Of a stretch of DNA of 64,000 bases, positions 15,473 to 24,391 are shown one piece after another; position 1 is the first letter of the stretch, and every line of letters begins with the position of its first letter. The DNA comes from Streptomyces sp. TLI_146 (GTDB lineage: Bacteria; Actinomycetota; Actinomycetes; Streptomycetales; Streptomycetaceae). The notes beneath the pieces were generated by a model. The model was not told the origin of the DNA and ran no database searches. It saw only the letters and a program-made list of their open reading frames with translations. A program made the position numbers and the translations under genes. Location of the stretch: positions 7,936,001 to 8,000,000 of the forward strand of contig NZ_PJMX01000001.1 in NCBI RefSeq assembly GCF_002846415.1, in the 5' to 3' direction.

Positions 15473-17086
15473 TCAGTGCTCGGCGTCCGCGAACGCCACC
15501 CGCATGCTGCGCTTCAGCGCCTTCCCCGTGACGCCCACGTGTTCGTCGGCGCCCTTGACGAGTATCTTCTCGATCGGCGGCCAGCTCCGCTCCGCCAGCA
15601 GGGCGTTGATACGTGACCGAAGGTCCGCCAACTCCGCCTCGGAGGACGGCACGTCGATCGTCAGGACGGGCACCTGGCTGTCGCCGTCACCGCTCTCCAC
15701 CCCGACGATCGAGCAGTCGACGAGATCGGGGAAGTGACGCAGTATCAGCTCCTCGGCCTGCGCGCTGTAGAGGACGCCGTTGACGGTGGTGATCCGGTCC
15801 GTCGTCCGGTCCACGTGGTAGTAGAGGCCGTCGTCGCTGCGGTAGGCGAGGTCGCCGGTCAGCCAGTAGCCCTGGATCCGGTTCTTCTCGCTGAGCAGGC
15901 TGTTGTTCCAGTAACCACCCGTGATCGTGGGCGACTTGAGGGCGAGACGGCCCACCGTCCCGTTCGCCACGGGCTCGTCGTCGGCGTCGAAGATCTCGAC
16001 CTCCACCCAGGCGAACGGCCGTCCGATGCACCGCTGGTAGCGGTCGCTCGTGGGGGTGTGCACCGTACGGAACATGGCGAAGCCGAATTCGGACGAGCCG
16101 AAGTTGTCGATGAACAGCGAACCGGGCTGCGGGTTTCCGTCCCGGTCGACGTGGTTGCCGCGCGCCACCAGTTTGCGTATGTGCCGTTCGTGGTTGGCGT
16201 CGCCGGTCGACATCCACCGGGCGACCGAGGACAGGTCGTACGCGTCCAGGTCGACATGGCACAGGTCCACGAAGGTCTTGGGGAAGCCCGCGACCAGGTG
16301 CGGCCGGAACTCCTGGACGGCGAGGGCGATGTCCTCGGGGCCCCGGCGGGTCGCGAGGAGGGTGGTGGCGCGGCGGGCGACCGCCGACATCAGTACGGAG
16401 ATCGCGGACGCGTGGCTCTGCGGCAGGGCGGACAGGATGCGGGTGCCGAGGTCGGCCCCGATCTGCTGCTTGACCCCGAAGAAGAACCCCTTGTGGTTGA
16501 ACTGCACGGCCTTGGGGATGCCCGTGGTCCCGGAGGTGTGCGCGATCAGCACCGGGTCGTCGTCCTCGTGCGTGAAGAGCTTGAAAGAGCCCTGACCGTA
16601 CGGCTCCTCGGTGTAGTACGTGATCGGCAGCCGGTCCTCGGCGAGCCGCTCGGGGTCGGAGACCACGGCGGCCGCCCCGACGTGCTCGATGAACCGCGCC
16701 GCGATCTCCGGGGGCAGCGAGCTGTTCACGAACACCGGGATCGCGCCGATCTTCGTCAGCGCGATGTAGTGCAGGAGGTAGCGGACGCTCTCCGTGACGA
16801 AGACCGCCACCGGGTCCTTGGGGCGGATGCCGTCGGCGTAGTACCCGGCGGCCACCCGGTCGGTGAGCTCGTCGAGCGCCGACAGCGAAAGTCTCTCGTG
16901 TACGGACCCGGTGGGAGCGCGATAGGGCTGGTCGAGCTCGATCACGGTCTCGGTCGTCTCGCTCGCCGCCGCTGCCGCCAGCCGGAAGAAGTTGCCGGCG
17001 CCGAGCCCGTCGGTCCCGATCAGGCCGAGCGGATCCGTTCCCTGCGGGGCGTGGGTGCGGGTGGCGTCCGTGCGGTCGGTCGTCAT
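15473..17086 (-). CDS. Class I adenylate-forming enzyme (acyl/aryl-CoA ligase-like)
   Basis: A 537-residue ANL-superfamily ligase. The core motif is LIAHTSGTTGIPKAVQFNHKG; the A5-like region is NFGSSEFGFA, then YWLTGDLAYRSDDGLYYHVDR and a C-terminal catalytic lysine region VTGKALKRSM. It should activate a carboxylic acid as acyl-AMP for transfer to CoA or another acceptor. ATG 17086 overlaps the thioesterase stop by 4 bp, so the two are translationally coupled. The substrate cannot be read; it differs strongly from the upstream benzoate-type ligase, so the operon carries two different activating enzymes. Confidence 0.85.
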   Translation of the reverse strand: MTTDRTDATRTHAPQGTDPLGLIGTDGLGAGNFFRLAAAAASETTETVIELDQPYRAPTGSVHERLSLSALDELTDRVAAGYYADGIRPKDPVAVFVTESVRYLLHYIALTKIGAIPVFVNSSLPPEIAARFIEHVGAAAVVSDPERLAEDRLPITYYTEEPYGQGSFKLFTHEDDDPVLIAHTSGTTGIPKAVQFNHKGFFFGVKQQIGADLGTRILSALPQSHASAISVLMSAVARRATTLLATRRGPEDIALAVQEFRPHLVAGFPKTFVDLCHVDLDAYDLSSVARWMSTGDANHERHIRKLVARGNHVDRDGNPQPGSLFIDNFGSSEFGFAMFRTVHTPTSDRYQRCIGRPFAWVEVEIFDADDEPVANGTVGRLALKSPTITGGYWNNSLLSEKNRIQGYWLTGDLAYRSDDGLYYHVDRTTDRITTVNGVLYSAQAEELILRHFPDLVDCSIVGVESGDGDSQVPVLTIDVPSSEAELADLRSRINALLAERSWPPIEKILVKGADEHVGVTGKALKRSMRVAFADAEH

Positions 17087-17523
17087 GTGTAACGCTCCAT
17101 CGCTGTGCGGATGTCCTGGGGAATGGGGATCGGGCCGTGTCCGTCGAGCGAGGTGGTCACCAGCACCGCGCGGATCCGGGCGCGCACGTCCTGTCCCGCC
17201 GCCCCGGCACACTCGTAACGCAGCTCGAACGACGACTTTCCGATGCGCTCGACGGTGAGCGTGATGTCCAGCGGGTCGCCGAGCCGGCTCGGCGCGAGGA
17301 AGTCGCATTCGAGGCGGACGGTGGGGATGCCGATCCGGCGGTCGGCGAAGAGTCCGGCATAGCCGACGTCCAGCCCCGTCTCGAACCAGTCCTGGAGCAC
17401 CTCGTTGATGAGCAGCAGATACTGCGGGTAGAAGACGATTCCCGCCGGATCGCAGTGATGGAAGAAGACGCGCTTGCGCTGGGTGAATCCGGTCGGGCCC
17501 GGTTCAGGCGGAAGCAGGGTCAC
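17083..17523 (-). CDS. Hotdog acyl-CoA thioesterase (4-hydroxybenzoyl-CoA type)
   Basis: A 146-residue hotdog-fold protein of the 4-HBA-CoA thioesterase/YbgC family. The signature FFHHCDPAGIVFYPQYLLLINE carries the catalytic Asp and the helix start. A second family segment, TVRLECDFLAPSRLGDPLDI, follows. It would hydrolyse an aryl- or acyl-CoA thioester. The GTG start at 17523 lies inside the end of the aryl-CoA ligase gene (20-bp overlap), and its stop overlaps the next ligase start, so it is the coupled middle gene of three. Confidence 0.87.
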   Translation of the reverse strand: MTLLPPEPGPTGFTQRKRVFFHHCDPAGIVFYPQYLLLINEVLQDWFETGLDVGYAGLFADRRIGIPTVRLECDFLAPSRLGDPLDITLTVERIGKSSFELRYECAGAAGQDVRARIRAVLVTTSLDGHGPIPIPQDIRTAMERYT

Positions 17524-19282
17524 CGCTCACCCCTTCCAGCTCGGCCGACGGGTCGGAGTCCTCGGCGGGGGTGCCGCGCAGCCGGAAGCGCTGGACCTTC
17601 CCGGTGCCGGCCCGGGGGAGCGCGTCGCAGAAGGCGATGACGCGCGGATACTTGTAGGGCGCCATCTCCACCTTGGCGAACTGCTGGAGTTCCAGGACCA
17701 GTTCGGGGGAGGGAAGGTACCCCGCCGCGAGCACGACATGGGCCTGCACCACCGCGCCGCGCTCGTCGTCGGGAGCGGCGACCGCCGCGCACTCCCGCAC
17801 GGCCGGATGCGTCAGGAGCGTGCCTTCGACCTCGACCGGCGAGATGTTGTACCCGGCCGACACGATCATGTCGTCCAGCCGGGCGTGGTAGTGGAGATAC
17901 CCGTCCTTGTCGGCCCAGCAGGCGTCGCCGGTGAGGTTCCAGCCGTTGCGTACGTAGTCCACCTGGCGGTCGTCGTCGAGATAGCGGCAGCCCGTGGGCC
18001 CCTTGACGGCCAGCGCGCCGACCTCGCCGTACGGCAGGGGGCGGCCCGCGTCGTCGACGATCGCGGCGAGGTAGCCCGGCACCGGGCGCCCCAGCGCGCC
18101 GGGCCGGGTCTCGGCCTCGTCGCCCCGCATCGCGATGAAGATGTGCAGCATCTCCGTGGAGCCGAGCCCGTCGATCAGGTCGTGGCCGGTGCGCTGCTTC
18201 CACATCTTGCGGGTGACCGGCGGCAGCGGCTCGCCCGCCGAGACGCACTCGCGCAGCGACGACATGGCGTACGGGGCGGCCGGGTCCATGCACATGGCGC
18301 GGTAGGCCGTCGGGCCGCTGAAGCAGACGGTGGCGCGGAACTCGTCTATGGCGCGGGCCAGTTGCTGCGGCGAGACACGGTCGAGCAGCACCACGGAGGC
18401 GCCGATGTGCAGGGGGAAGAGCAGCAGCCCGCCGAGGCCGTATGTGAACGCCAGCGAGGGGGTGCCGATGAACCGGTCGTCGCTCGTGGCCCGCAGTACG
18501 TGCTGGGGGAAGGAGCGGCACACCGCCATCACGTCGCGGTGGGAGTGCACGGTCGCCTTCGGCATCCCCGTGGTGCCGGAGGTGAAGGCGATCAGACACG
18601 GGTCGGTCGCGGCGGTGTCGACGGGCGGGAACCAGTCGGAGTGGTCGGCCATGGCCGCTTCGAGGTCCGTGCCCGGATCCTCCGCCGCGTCCCAGTCCCC
18701 GCGGGCCCCGTCGAGGAAGTACATCGTCCGCAGCGGGCTCCCGTCGGTCCGCGCCGACTCCAGCTCGGCGCGGAGAGCGGACTCGCACAGGGCGTGGGTG
18801 ATACGGGCCTTGTCGATCACGTACGCGAGCTCCTTGGCCCGCAGCAGCGGCATCGTGGCCACCACCACCCCGCCCGCCCGCACCACCGCGAGCCAGATCG
18901 CCACCAGCATCGGGGTGTTGGCGCCCCTGAGCAGCACCCGGTTGCCGGGCACCAGGCCCATGTCCTCGGTGAGTACGTGCGCGATGCGGGAGACGGTGGC
19001 GAGGAGTTCCGCGTACGTCCAGCGCACCCCGTGCGGCGAGAGCACGGCGAGTCGGCCCGCGCGGTCCGCCGGACCCGAGGGGCCGTCGAGGAGCTCGGTC
19101 GCGCAGTTCAGCCGGGGCGGAAAGCGGAGTGTGGGCAGGTCGAGCAGCATGTCCGGCTGGAGGGCGGCGGGCGGCAGGTGGTCCTGGACGAAGGTGTCGA
19201 GGTGTGCGGTGCCGACCTGCGGGGATGCGGATGGTGGGGCGGAGGACGGTAATGGGGAGCGAAAGGGGGATGGGGTGCTCAA
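17504..19282 (-). CDS. Benzoate/2-aminobenzoate-CoA ligase-like enzyme
   Basis: A 592-residue ANL ligase resembling bacterial benzoate- and 2-aminobenzoate-CoA ligases. Conserved from residue ~24 (TAHLDTFVQDHLPPAAL) through PPRLNCATELLD, the P-loop LIAFTSGTTGMPKATVHSHR, GLGSTEMLHIF, NLTGDACWADKDGYLHYH and RAGTGKVQRFRL with the catalytic lysine. The TTG at 19282 (AAGGG upstream) is the only start that keeps the conserved N-terminus. Codon 11 is then TTA, implying bldA dependence. First gene of an overlapping operon with thioesterase and second ligase; the aryl substrate is inferred from family only. Confidence 0.85.
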   Translation of the reverse strand: MSTPSPFRSPLPSSAPPSASPQVGTAHLDTFVQDHLPPAALQPDMLLDLPTLRFPPRLNCATELLDGPSGPADRAGRLAVLSPHGVRWTYAELLATVSRIAHVLTEDMGLVPGNRVLLRGANTPMLVAIWLAVVRAGGVVVATMPLLRAKELAYVIDKARITHALCESALRAELESARTDGSPLRTMYFLDGARGDWDAAEDPGTDLEAAMADHSDWFPPVDTAATDPCLIAFTSGTTGMPKATVHSHRDVMAVCRSFPQHVLRATSDDRFIGTPSLAFTYGLGGLLLFPLHIGASVVLLDRVSPQQLARAIDEFRATVCFSGPTAYRAMCMDPAAPYAMSSLRECVSAGEPLPPVTRKMWKQRTGHDLIDGLGSTEMLHIFIAMRGDEAETRPGALGRPVPGYLAAIVDDAGRPLPYGEVGALAVKGPTGCRYLDDDRQVDYVRNGWNLTGDACWADKDGYLHYHARLDDMIVSAGYNISPVEVEGTLLTHPAVRECAAVAAPDDERGAVVQAHVVLAAGYLPSPELVLELQQFAKVEMAPYKYPRVIAFCDALPRAGTGKVQRFRLRGTPAEDSDPSAELEGVSGDPASA

Positions 19283-19873
19283 CTGCCTGCCCTTCAGTGT
19301 GACGTCCGGTCGGCGTGACTTCCGGTCGGCTGACGCCTTATTCAACGGCCGACGGCAGCGGGATTGCCTTGACGATGCGTGCACGGTGCTGGCCTGATCG
19401 TGCACGGACGCGCGTACCTTCCCCTCGTGGCGCGGAGTTGCCGCTACGGGAGGAGTGGGGGGCAGGTGGTCGGGAGCGGGGGGCATGTGCCGTCCCCGAC
19501 ACGCTAGGGCGCTTCGTACGCGGCGCGTAATCCCGCAGTTTAGGGATTGCAAAATGACGCGGAGGGTGAGGCCCTGGGGAGGGGTATCTGGCTGGAACGC
19601 GTCCCACAGAGGTGAGTTGAGCACGGTGGCGGGTTGGCCGGAACGGCGAACCGGCTGGAACGGTGAGTCACTCAGGGGCGGTCCGGAAGACCCGGCATCC
19701 CGCCTTGGCGACGCCCTGGGCGACGTTCAGCTCCTCGCAGGTCGGCCGAGGTGGCTTCCAGCGACCTCCCCTCCCTGGGGGAACCCGACGTATGCCCGGA
19801 ATGCGATCTTCGTACGCATGTGCGAACCTGGTGGCATTCATCCTCCGAGGCCCCCCTGAAGGAGGCATTCGTC
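19283..19873. other. Intergenic region upstream of the ligase operon
   Basis: About 590 bp with no convincing gene; open frames here lack coding bias and recognisable domains. Its one notable site is an inverted repeat, GTAATCCC-N8-GGGATTGC (19527-19550, one mismatch), ~245 bp upstream of the ligase start. This AT-richer spot could be a regulator site. The right end carries the GGAGG ribosome site (19861-19865) of the following small gene. Confidence 0.4.
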
Positions 19874-20044
19874 GTGGGCAAGAAGCAGACCCGGCAGAAC
19901 CGCGGCGCCCGCACCGGTGGCCACGAACGCAGTGCGACGGCGGAGACGAAGGAGCCGACCAGGTCGCCCGCACCGCAGGACGTGACGCGTCCGGCCCCGC
20001 AGGAGGTTTCCCACAAGCAGCCACGGAAGTTCGGGCACAACTGA
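19874..20044 (+). CDS. Small basic hydrophilic protein
   Basis: A 56-residue protein starting at GTG 19874, supported by a strong GGAGG 8 nt upstream. The sequence is very polar and basic (GKKQTRQNRGARTGGHERSA ... PAPQEVSHKQPRKFGHN), with no hydrophobic core, so it is probably disordered. No family recognised. It stands alone between the ligase operon and the SnoaL-like gene. Confidence 0.6.
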   Translation: MGKKQTRQNRGARTGGHERSATAETKEPTRSPAPQDVTRPAPQEVSHKQPRKFGHN

Positions 20045-20157
20045 CCGATCGTGGGAGGGAGTGGGCCGAGGGCTGCCCCGCCGACGCGAGTTGACGGGGC
20101 GGCCGGTCGTGCGTCTAGGCTCACCCCGCCAGTAGACGATCATGTGGGGGGCCTGTC

Positions 20158-20580
20158 GTGGTGGACGACAACAAGAAGGCAGTGCGGGGCTTCTTCGAGG
20201 CGGTCAGCGACCGTCGGATGGAGGACCTGCCCCGGTTCATGGCGCACGACGTCGTGGACCACAACAAGATCATCCACGGTGAGGCCGACGAGCCGGGTGC
20301 CGCGTTCGAGGGGCTGCGCCAGCAGCTCGCCGCGTTCGACCCACTCACCGTCCGCGTCGACGAACTGATCGGGGAGGGGGACCGGGTGGTCGCCCGGGTC
20401 ACCCAGCGCGGTGTCCACGGCGGCACCCACCCCCGGATGCCCGAGCCGACCGGCCGGAGCTTCGACGTCGAGGCCATCTGGATCTTCACGCTGGTCGAGG
20501 GCAGGATCGCGGAGATCCGGGCGGTCAGCGACCGCCTCGGCCTCTTCCTTCAGCTCGGCTGGGACTGGCCGCAGGTCTAG
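20158..20580 (+). CDS. SnoaL-like/NTF2-fold protein
   Basis: A 140-residue protein with the NTF2-like fold of ester cyclases and related SnoaL-type proteins. Seen: the N-terminal helix DDNKKAVRGFFEAVSDRRME, the short acidic HDVVDHNKI segment, and the closing strands SFDVEAIWIFTLVEGRIAEI with WDWPQV at the C-terminus. The start is GTG 20158 or the next codon GTG 20161. No polyketide synthase is nearby, so cyclase activity on a polyketide is not implied; many family members are stand-alone enzymes of unknown substrate. Confidence 0.8.
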   Translation: MVDDNKKAVRGFFEAVSDRRMEDLPRFMAHDVVDHNKIIHGEADEPGAAFEGLRQQLAAFDPLTVRVDELIGEGDRVVARVTQRGVHGGTHPRMPEPTGRSFDVEAIWIFTLVEGRIAEIRAVSDRLGLFLQLGWDWPQV

Positions 20581-20652
20581 GGCGCCCGCGGGGCCGCCGG
20601 GCTGACGAGCCAGGCTGACGAGCCGGTGTTCGTATTGCCCGGCTCCTCGCGG

Positions 20653-21198
20653 CTACGCCTTGCGCCGCAGGCGTGCCGAGAGGTGATGCTGGAGCGGCTG
20701 GCCGACCGCCGCGAGGTCGTGGACGAAGGTGAGCGTGTCGTCGTCGTCGGTGAGGGTGTACCGGCGGCGGGTGGCGTCGACCTCCTTGGCGGTGGGGGTG
20801 AGGGCCACCTGGTGGGTGGAGAGGTCGACCGTGTTCTCGCCCGCGTAACCGACCGCGATCTCCGCGATGCCGGTCGGCTGGGTGATCAGCGCCTCCACTC
20901 GGCCGTCGGGCTGTAGCCGCCACCAGCCGCTCTCCCGGGCGGAGGGGCGCAGCGGGGTGTCCTCGGCGCCGAGCAGCCAGGCCCGCGCCTCGTAACGCAG
21001 GAAGGGGCGGCCGTCGTGGCTGAAGGTGACCTCCTGCGCGTAGCTGAAGTCCCCGCTGATCGTCGGATACCCGCCCTGACCCCGGCCGTGCCAGGTCCCG
21101 AGGAGGCCGAGCACCGGCGCGAGCAACTCGTGCGGCGCGGGCACGTCGTCGCTCCGCAGGCTGTCGGGATACGGGTTGTCCAGTACGGGGTCGAACAC
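20653..21198 (-). CDS. Nitrobindin-like heme protein (FABP-like, THAP4 domain)
   Basis: A 181-residue ten-stranded barrel protein of the nitrobindin family. It has the family signature GTWHGRGQGGYPTI (~34-47) and the C-terminal histidine stretch LQHHLSARLRR that supplies the proximal heme ligand. Characterised relatives bind ferric heme, react with NO or isomerise peroxynitrite. Cytoplasmic; no partner gene adjoins. ATG 21198 precedes the conserved FDPVL start. Confidence 0.88.
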   Translation of the reverse strand: MFDPVLDNPYPDSLRSDDVPAPHELLAPVLGLLGTWHGRGQGGYPTISGDFSYAQEVTFSHDGRPFLRYEARAWLLGAEDTPLRPSARESGWWRLQPDGRVEALITQPTGIAEIAVGYAGENTVDLSTHQVALTPTAKEVDATRRRYTLTDDDDTLTFVHDLAAVGQPLQHHLSARLRRKA

Positions 21199-21309
21199 GG
21201 TGTGCGCTCCTCGGGTCGGGATCGGCGGGCGGGCCGGTACCGGTGCAGCCTAGGTGCTCCGTCGGCAGCGCGGTGTGGGGCTGTGGGCCGTCCGTGGTTC
21301 GCCGCACCG

Positions 21310-22137
21310 CTACCGGACTTCGGCGGTACGCGTCGCGGTGACGGCCACCGTCGTATAGCGCATGGTGAATCCGTCGCCCACCGTGTCGATGGCCGCCCCG
21401 ATGCCCTCCAGGATCTCGGCCAGCTTGTCCGGCGGGAGGCGGGTGAGGGCGCCGTGGGTGGGGACTTGGTCCAGCCATGCGTCGCGGGTGTAGAACCACT
21501 CCCAGTCGTGGCGCCACTCCTCCGGCTCGCTGAACCTACCCGTCCCGCGTATTCCGTCGACGGCCTTGACGAGCAACGTTTGCTGCCCGTCCAGGGGTTG
21601 TTTCGTCAGCGCGTCCAGGTTGAAAGGAGAGTCCGGCAACACCCGCCGGTACACCGCGGCGAAGGCTTCCGCCACTTCGGGCGGGAGCTGGAATACGTTC
21701 CAGAACGCCGCCAGTCGCCCGCCGGGCCGCAGCACTTCGGCGGCCTTCGCCGCCCCCGCGACCGGGTCCACCCAGTGCCAGGCCTGTCCGGCGACGACCG
21801 TGTCGAATTTCCGGCCGTCCGGATCCCATGCCTCGAACGTCGCCACCTCGACCTCGACCCCGAGTCGGCGTGCCACCTCGGCCATGCGCGCGTCGGGCTC
21901 GACCCCGAGCACCTCGCAGCCCGCCGCCCGGAACTGCCGGGCGACGATACCGGTGCCGCAGCCGACGTCCAGGACGCGGGCGCCCCGGGTGGCGAGCCGG
22001 TCGAGGAGGGCGTCCGGATAGCGGGGCCGCGCCCGGTCGTAACGCTCGGCATCGGAGCCGAACGACTCGGCGGCATCGCGCAGTTGATGGGCCTCGGGCC
22101 CGGGGGAACGCCGTCGCTCCGGCGGTAAAGTGGGCAT
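21310..22137 (-). CDS. Class I SAM-dependent methyltransferase
   Basis: A 275-residue methyltransferase with motif I VLDVGCGTGIVARQF (~54-68), motif II acidic residue in VLGVEPDARM, the post-motif FDTVVAGQAWHWVDP and VLRPGGRLAAFWN. Substrate unknown. The ATG at 22137 lies within a palindromic operator shared with the divergent TetR gene, which probably represses both. Codon 4 is TTA, so translation may depend on bldA tRNA; the leucine is outside the conserved core, so this holds only if the start is right, and no in-frame alternative between 22137 and the conserved core was seen. Confidence 0.87.
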   Translation of the reverse strand: MPTLPPERRRSPGPEAHQLRDAAESFGSDAERYDRARPRYPDALLDRLATRGARVLDVGCGTGIVARQFRAAGCEVLGVEPDARMAEVARRLGVEVEVATFEAWDPDGRKFDTVVAGQAWHWVDPVAGAAKAAEVLRPGGRLAAFWNVFQLPPEVAEAFAAVYRRVLPDSPFNLDALTKQPLDGQQTLLVKAVDGIRGTGRFSEPEEWRHDWEWFYTRDAWLDQVPTHGALTRLPPDKLAEILEGIGAAIDTVGDGFTMRYTTVAVTATRTAEVR

Positions 22138-22165
22138 GCGCCCACTATGGTGGGCACGTGCCCAC
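22130..22165. promoter_or_regulatory. Twin TetR operators, 20 bp apart
   Basis: GTGGGC-ATGC-GCCCAC (22130-22145) and GTGGGCACGTGCCCAC (22150-22165, perfect 16-bp palindrome). Centre-to-centre spacing is 20 bp, about two helical turns, so two dimers could bind the same face. They sit between the methyltransferase, whose start codon is inside the first site, and the divergent TetR gene. Confidence 0.8.
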
Positions 22166-22205
22166 TCGTCAACGGGCGGGCTCTGAGGAAGCGAGGGATG
22201 GGGAT

Positions 22206-22844
22206 ATGCCGACAGGCGTGGCCATGCGTGACGCGCGCCGGCAGCTGTTCGAGGCCGCCGAGCGCGTTCTGCTCCGGGGCGGCCCGAACGCGCTGACCAG
22301 CAGAGCGGTCACCGAGGAGGCGGGCTGCGCCAAGGGTGTGCTGCACCGCCACTTCGCCGATTTCGACGCGTTCCTCGTCGAGCTCGTACGGGACCGGGTC
22401 GGCCGGATCGGCCGCCAGTGCGACGCTCTGTGTGCGGCCGCCGGGACCGGCGCGGTCGCGGATCATCTCGCCGGTGCACTGACGGAGGTGTTCGGTTCGG
22501 TCGCGGTGGCGATCGTCGGGCTCGTCACCTTCCGGGACGAACTGCGGGCCCGGCTGCGCCGGTCCACGCCGGAGGGCGTCCCCGTACTGGCCGAGGCCAC
22601 GTCCATGCTCGCCTCCTACCTCACCGCGGAACGAGCCCTGGGCCGCATCGCGCCGGACGCCGACGTCGACACGCTTGCGCTCACGCTGATCGGGACCGGG
22701 CACCTGCTATTCGCGGGGCGCCAAGGCGCCCCTCCCGAGCCGGAGGAGGTCCGCAAGGTGGTGACCTCGGTGATCGCCGCGGCCGTACCGACGTCGTCTC
22801 CCGCTTCTTCGCCCCGGCCAGAGGGATCCCGGAAGACCCGGTAA
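22206..22844 (+). CDS. TetR-family repressor of the methyltransferase
   Basis: A 212-residue TetR regulator. The N-terminal HTH spans NALTSRAVTEEAGCAKGVLHRHFADFDAFL (~28-57), preceded by ARRQLFEAAERVL. The C-terminal ligand domain is helical with GTGHLLFAGRQ. The ATG at 22206 has GAGGG 8 nt upstream; a GTG at 22159, inside the palindrome, is a leaderless alternative that would add 16 residues. It likely binds the twin palindromes at 22130-22165 and represses itself and the methyltransferase. Ligand unknown. Confidence 0.88.
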   Translation: MPTGVAMRDARRQLFEAAERVLLRGGPNALTSRAVTEEAGCAKGVLHRHFADFDAFLVELVRDRVGRIGRQCDALCAAAGTGAVADHLAGALTEVFGSVAVAIVGLVTFRDELRARLRRSTPEGVPVLAEATSMLASYLTAERALGRIAPDADVDTLALTLIGTGHLLFAGRQGAPPEPEEVRKVVTSVIAAAVPTSSPASSPRPEGSRKTR

Positions 22845-22938
22845 CGGGCAGTGCCCACACGGTACTTGCCCCCTACCGGTCGACCCGTCTCAGGAACGCG
22901 TCGAGGGATTTTGCCAGCCCTGCCCGTGCGGAGTCCGG

Positions 22939-24369
22939 TCAGCCCACCCCGCCCCTATCCGGCCCCACCGGCGTCAGCACCCCGAGCCGGTCCTCGATCG
23001 CCTGGGCCGCGTCCAGGCACAGGTCCTCGCGGAACGCGCGGCCGATGATCTGCACCCCGCAGGGGAGGCCGTCGGTCAGGCCGGTCGGTACGGCCACCGC
23101 CGGTATGCCGACGAAGCTCGTCGCTGTGCACAGGCGCATCGCCGAGGCGACCCGGTCGCGGCCCGCCCGGTCGCGCGACTCCAGGCCCGGCTCGACCGGC
23201 GGCTCGGTGAACGACGGGCCGAGCACGAGCGGGTACTCGGTGAGGAACTCCGCCCATGAGCGGCGGATGTTCATCCAGGTGCCCATCAGGCGCATGACCT
23301 CGGCCGGGTCGGTGACCGGCGGGGTGCGCTCCATCGCCATCTGGATGTAGCGGTCGCCGCCCGGGCCCAGGAGCGTGCGTACCATCGGCCAGTTCGGGGC
23401 GAACTCGGTCGCGGTGATCCGGCCGTACGCTTCGAGGGCCTCGTCCAGCCTCGGTACGTCCGGCACCTCGCGCACCTCGTATCCGGCGTCTCGGAGCGCG
23501 TCGGCGGCGGTCTGGACGGATGCCGCGACGGTCGGGTGGACGCCGTGGCCGCCCGGGTCCGCCACCACGGCCACCTTCACCTTCCCCGGCAGCGGTTCGC
23601 CGTACACGGGCACCGCGACCGCCCGCGGGTCGCGCGGATCGGTCCCGGCCAGGACCTCGTACGCCAGGCGCAGATCGGCCACGGTCCGGGCCAGCGGGCC
23701 GTCGGTGACCAGCATCTGGGAGGCCGGGCCCGGGTCGTCCGGCCCGAGGACGCGGTGGTCGGCGGGGAAGCGTCCGGTGGTCGGCTTCAGCCCGGCCACC
23801 CCGCAGAACTGGGCCGGGACCCGGATCGACCCGCCGGAGTCGTTGCCGAGGCCGAGCGCCGCCATGCCCGTGGCGACGGCCACCGCGTCGCCTCCGCTGG
23901 TGCCGCCGGGCGTGCGGCCGTGGTCCCACGGATTGAGAGTGTCGCCGAACAGCTCACTGCGGGTGTGCATCCCGGCCAGGACCAAGGTGGGCATGTTGCT
24001 GTGCCCGATCGGGATGGCACCGGCGGCACGCAGCCGGGCCACCGGCGGCGCGTCGGCCGCCGCGACCAGATCGCGGAAGCGCTTCACACCGAACGTCGTC
24101 GGCACGCCCGCGATCGGCGTGGTCTCCTTCACCGTGAACGGCACGCCCGCGAGCGGCCCCAGCACGTCCCCCGCGGCCCGCCTGCGGTCCGTCCGCTCCG
24201 CGGCCTCGCGGGCGCGCTCCGCCAGGAGCTGGGTGACCGCGTTCACCCGCGGGTTGACGGCGGCGATGCGCTCCAGATGGCTTTCGACCAGCTCGGCCGC
24301 CGACACCTCGCCACCGTGTACCGCTGCCGCCTGTGCCGTCGCCGGCCTCTGCCACCACGTGTCCTGCAT
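22939..24369 (-). CDS. Amidase-signature hydrolase
   Basis: A 476-residue amidase-signature enzyme that hydrolyses C-N amide bonds through a Ser-cisSer-Lys triad. The lysine is in PFTVKETTPIAG (~81), the cis-Ser in GRTPGGTSGGDAVAVATG and the nucleophile in GLGNDSGGSIRVPA. The C-terminus carries GIPAVAVPTGLTDGLPCGVQ, also typical. The ATG at 24369 was chosen; a GTG at 24378 is possible. No GatB/GatC genes and a stand-alone context suggest a substrate-specific amidase rather than GatA. Divergent from a TetR gene over two palindromes. Confidence 0.9.
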   Translation of the reverse strand: MQDTWWQRPATAQAAAVHGGEVSAAELVESHLERIAAVNPRVNAVTQLLAERAREAAERTDRRRAAGDVLGPLAGVPFTVKETTPIAGVPTTFGVKRFRDLVAAADAPPVARLRAAGAIPIGHSNMPTLVLAGMHTRSELFGDTLNPWDHGRTPGGTSGGDAVAVATGMAALGLGNDSGGSIRVPAQFCGVAGLKPTTGRFPADHRVLGPDDPGPASQMLVTDGPLARTVADLRLAYEVLAGTDPRDPRAVAVPVYGEPLPGKVKVAVVADPGGHGVHPTVAASVQTAADALRDAGYEVREVPDVPRLDEALEAYGRITATEFAPNWPMVRTLLGPGGDRYIQMAMERTPPVTDPAEVMRLMGTWMNIRRSWAEFLTEYPLVLGPSFTEPPVEPGLESRDRAGRDRVASAMRLCTATSFVGIPAVAVPTGLTDGLPCGVQIIGRAFREDLCLDAAQAIEDRLGVLTPVGPDRGGVG

Positions 24370-24391
24370 GCTGCGCACTCTCCCCACGGTC

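Noticed and set aside
19455..19859. Open frames in the ligase operon's upstream gap
   Set aside because: They lack codon bias, ribosome sites and recognisable motifs, and overlap one another in several frames.
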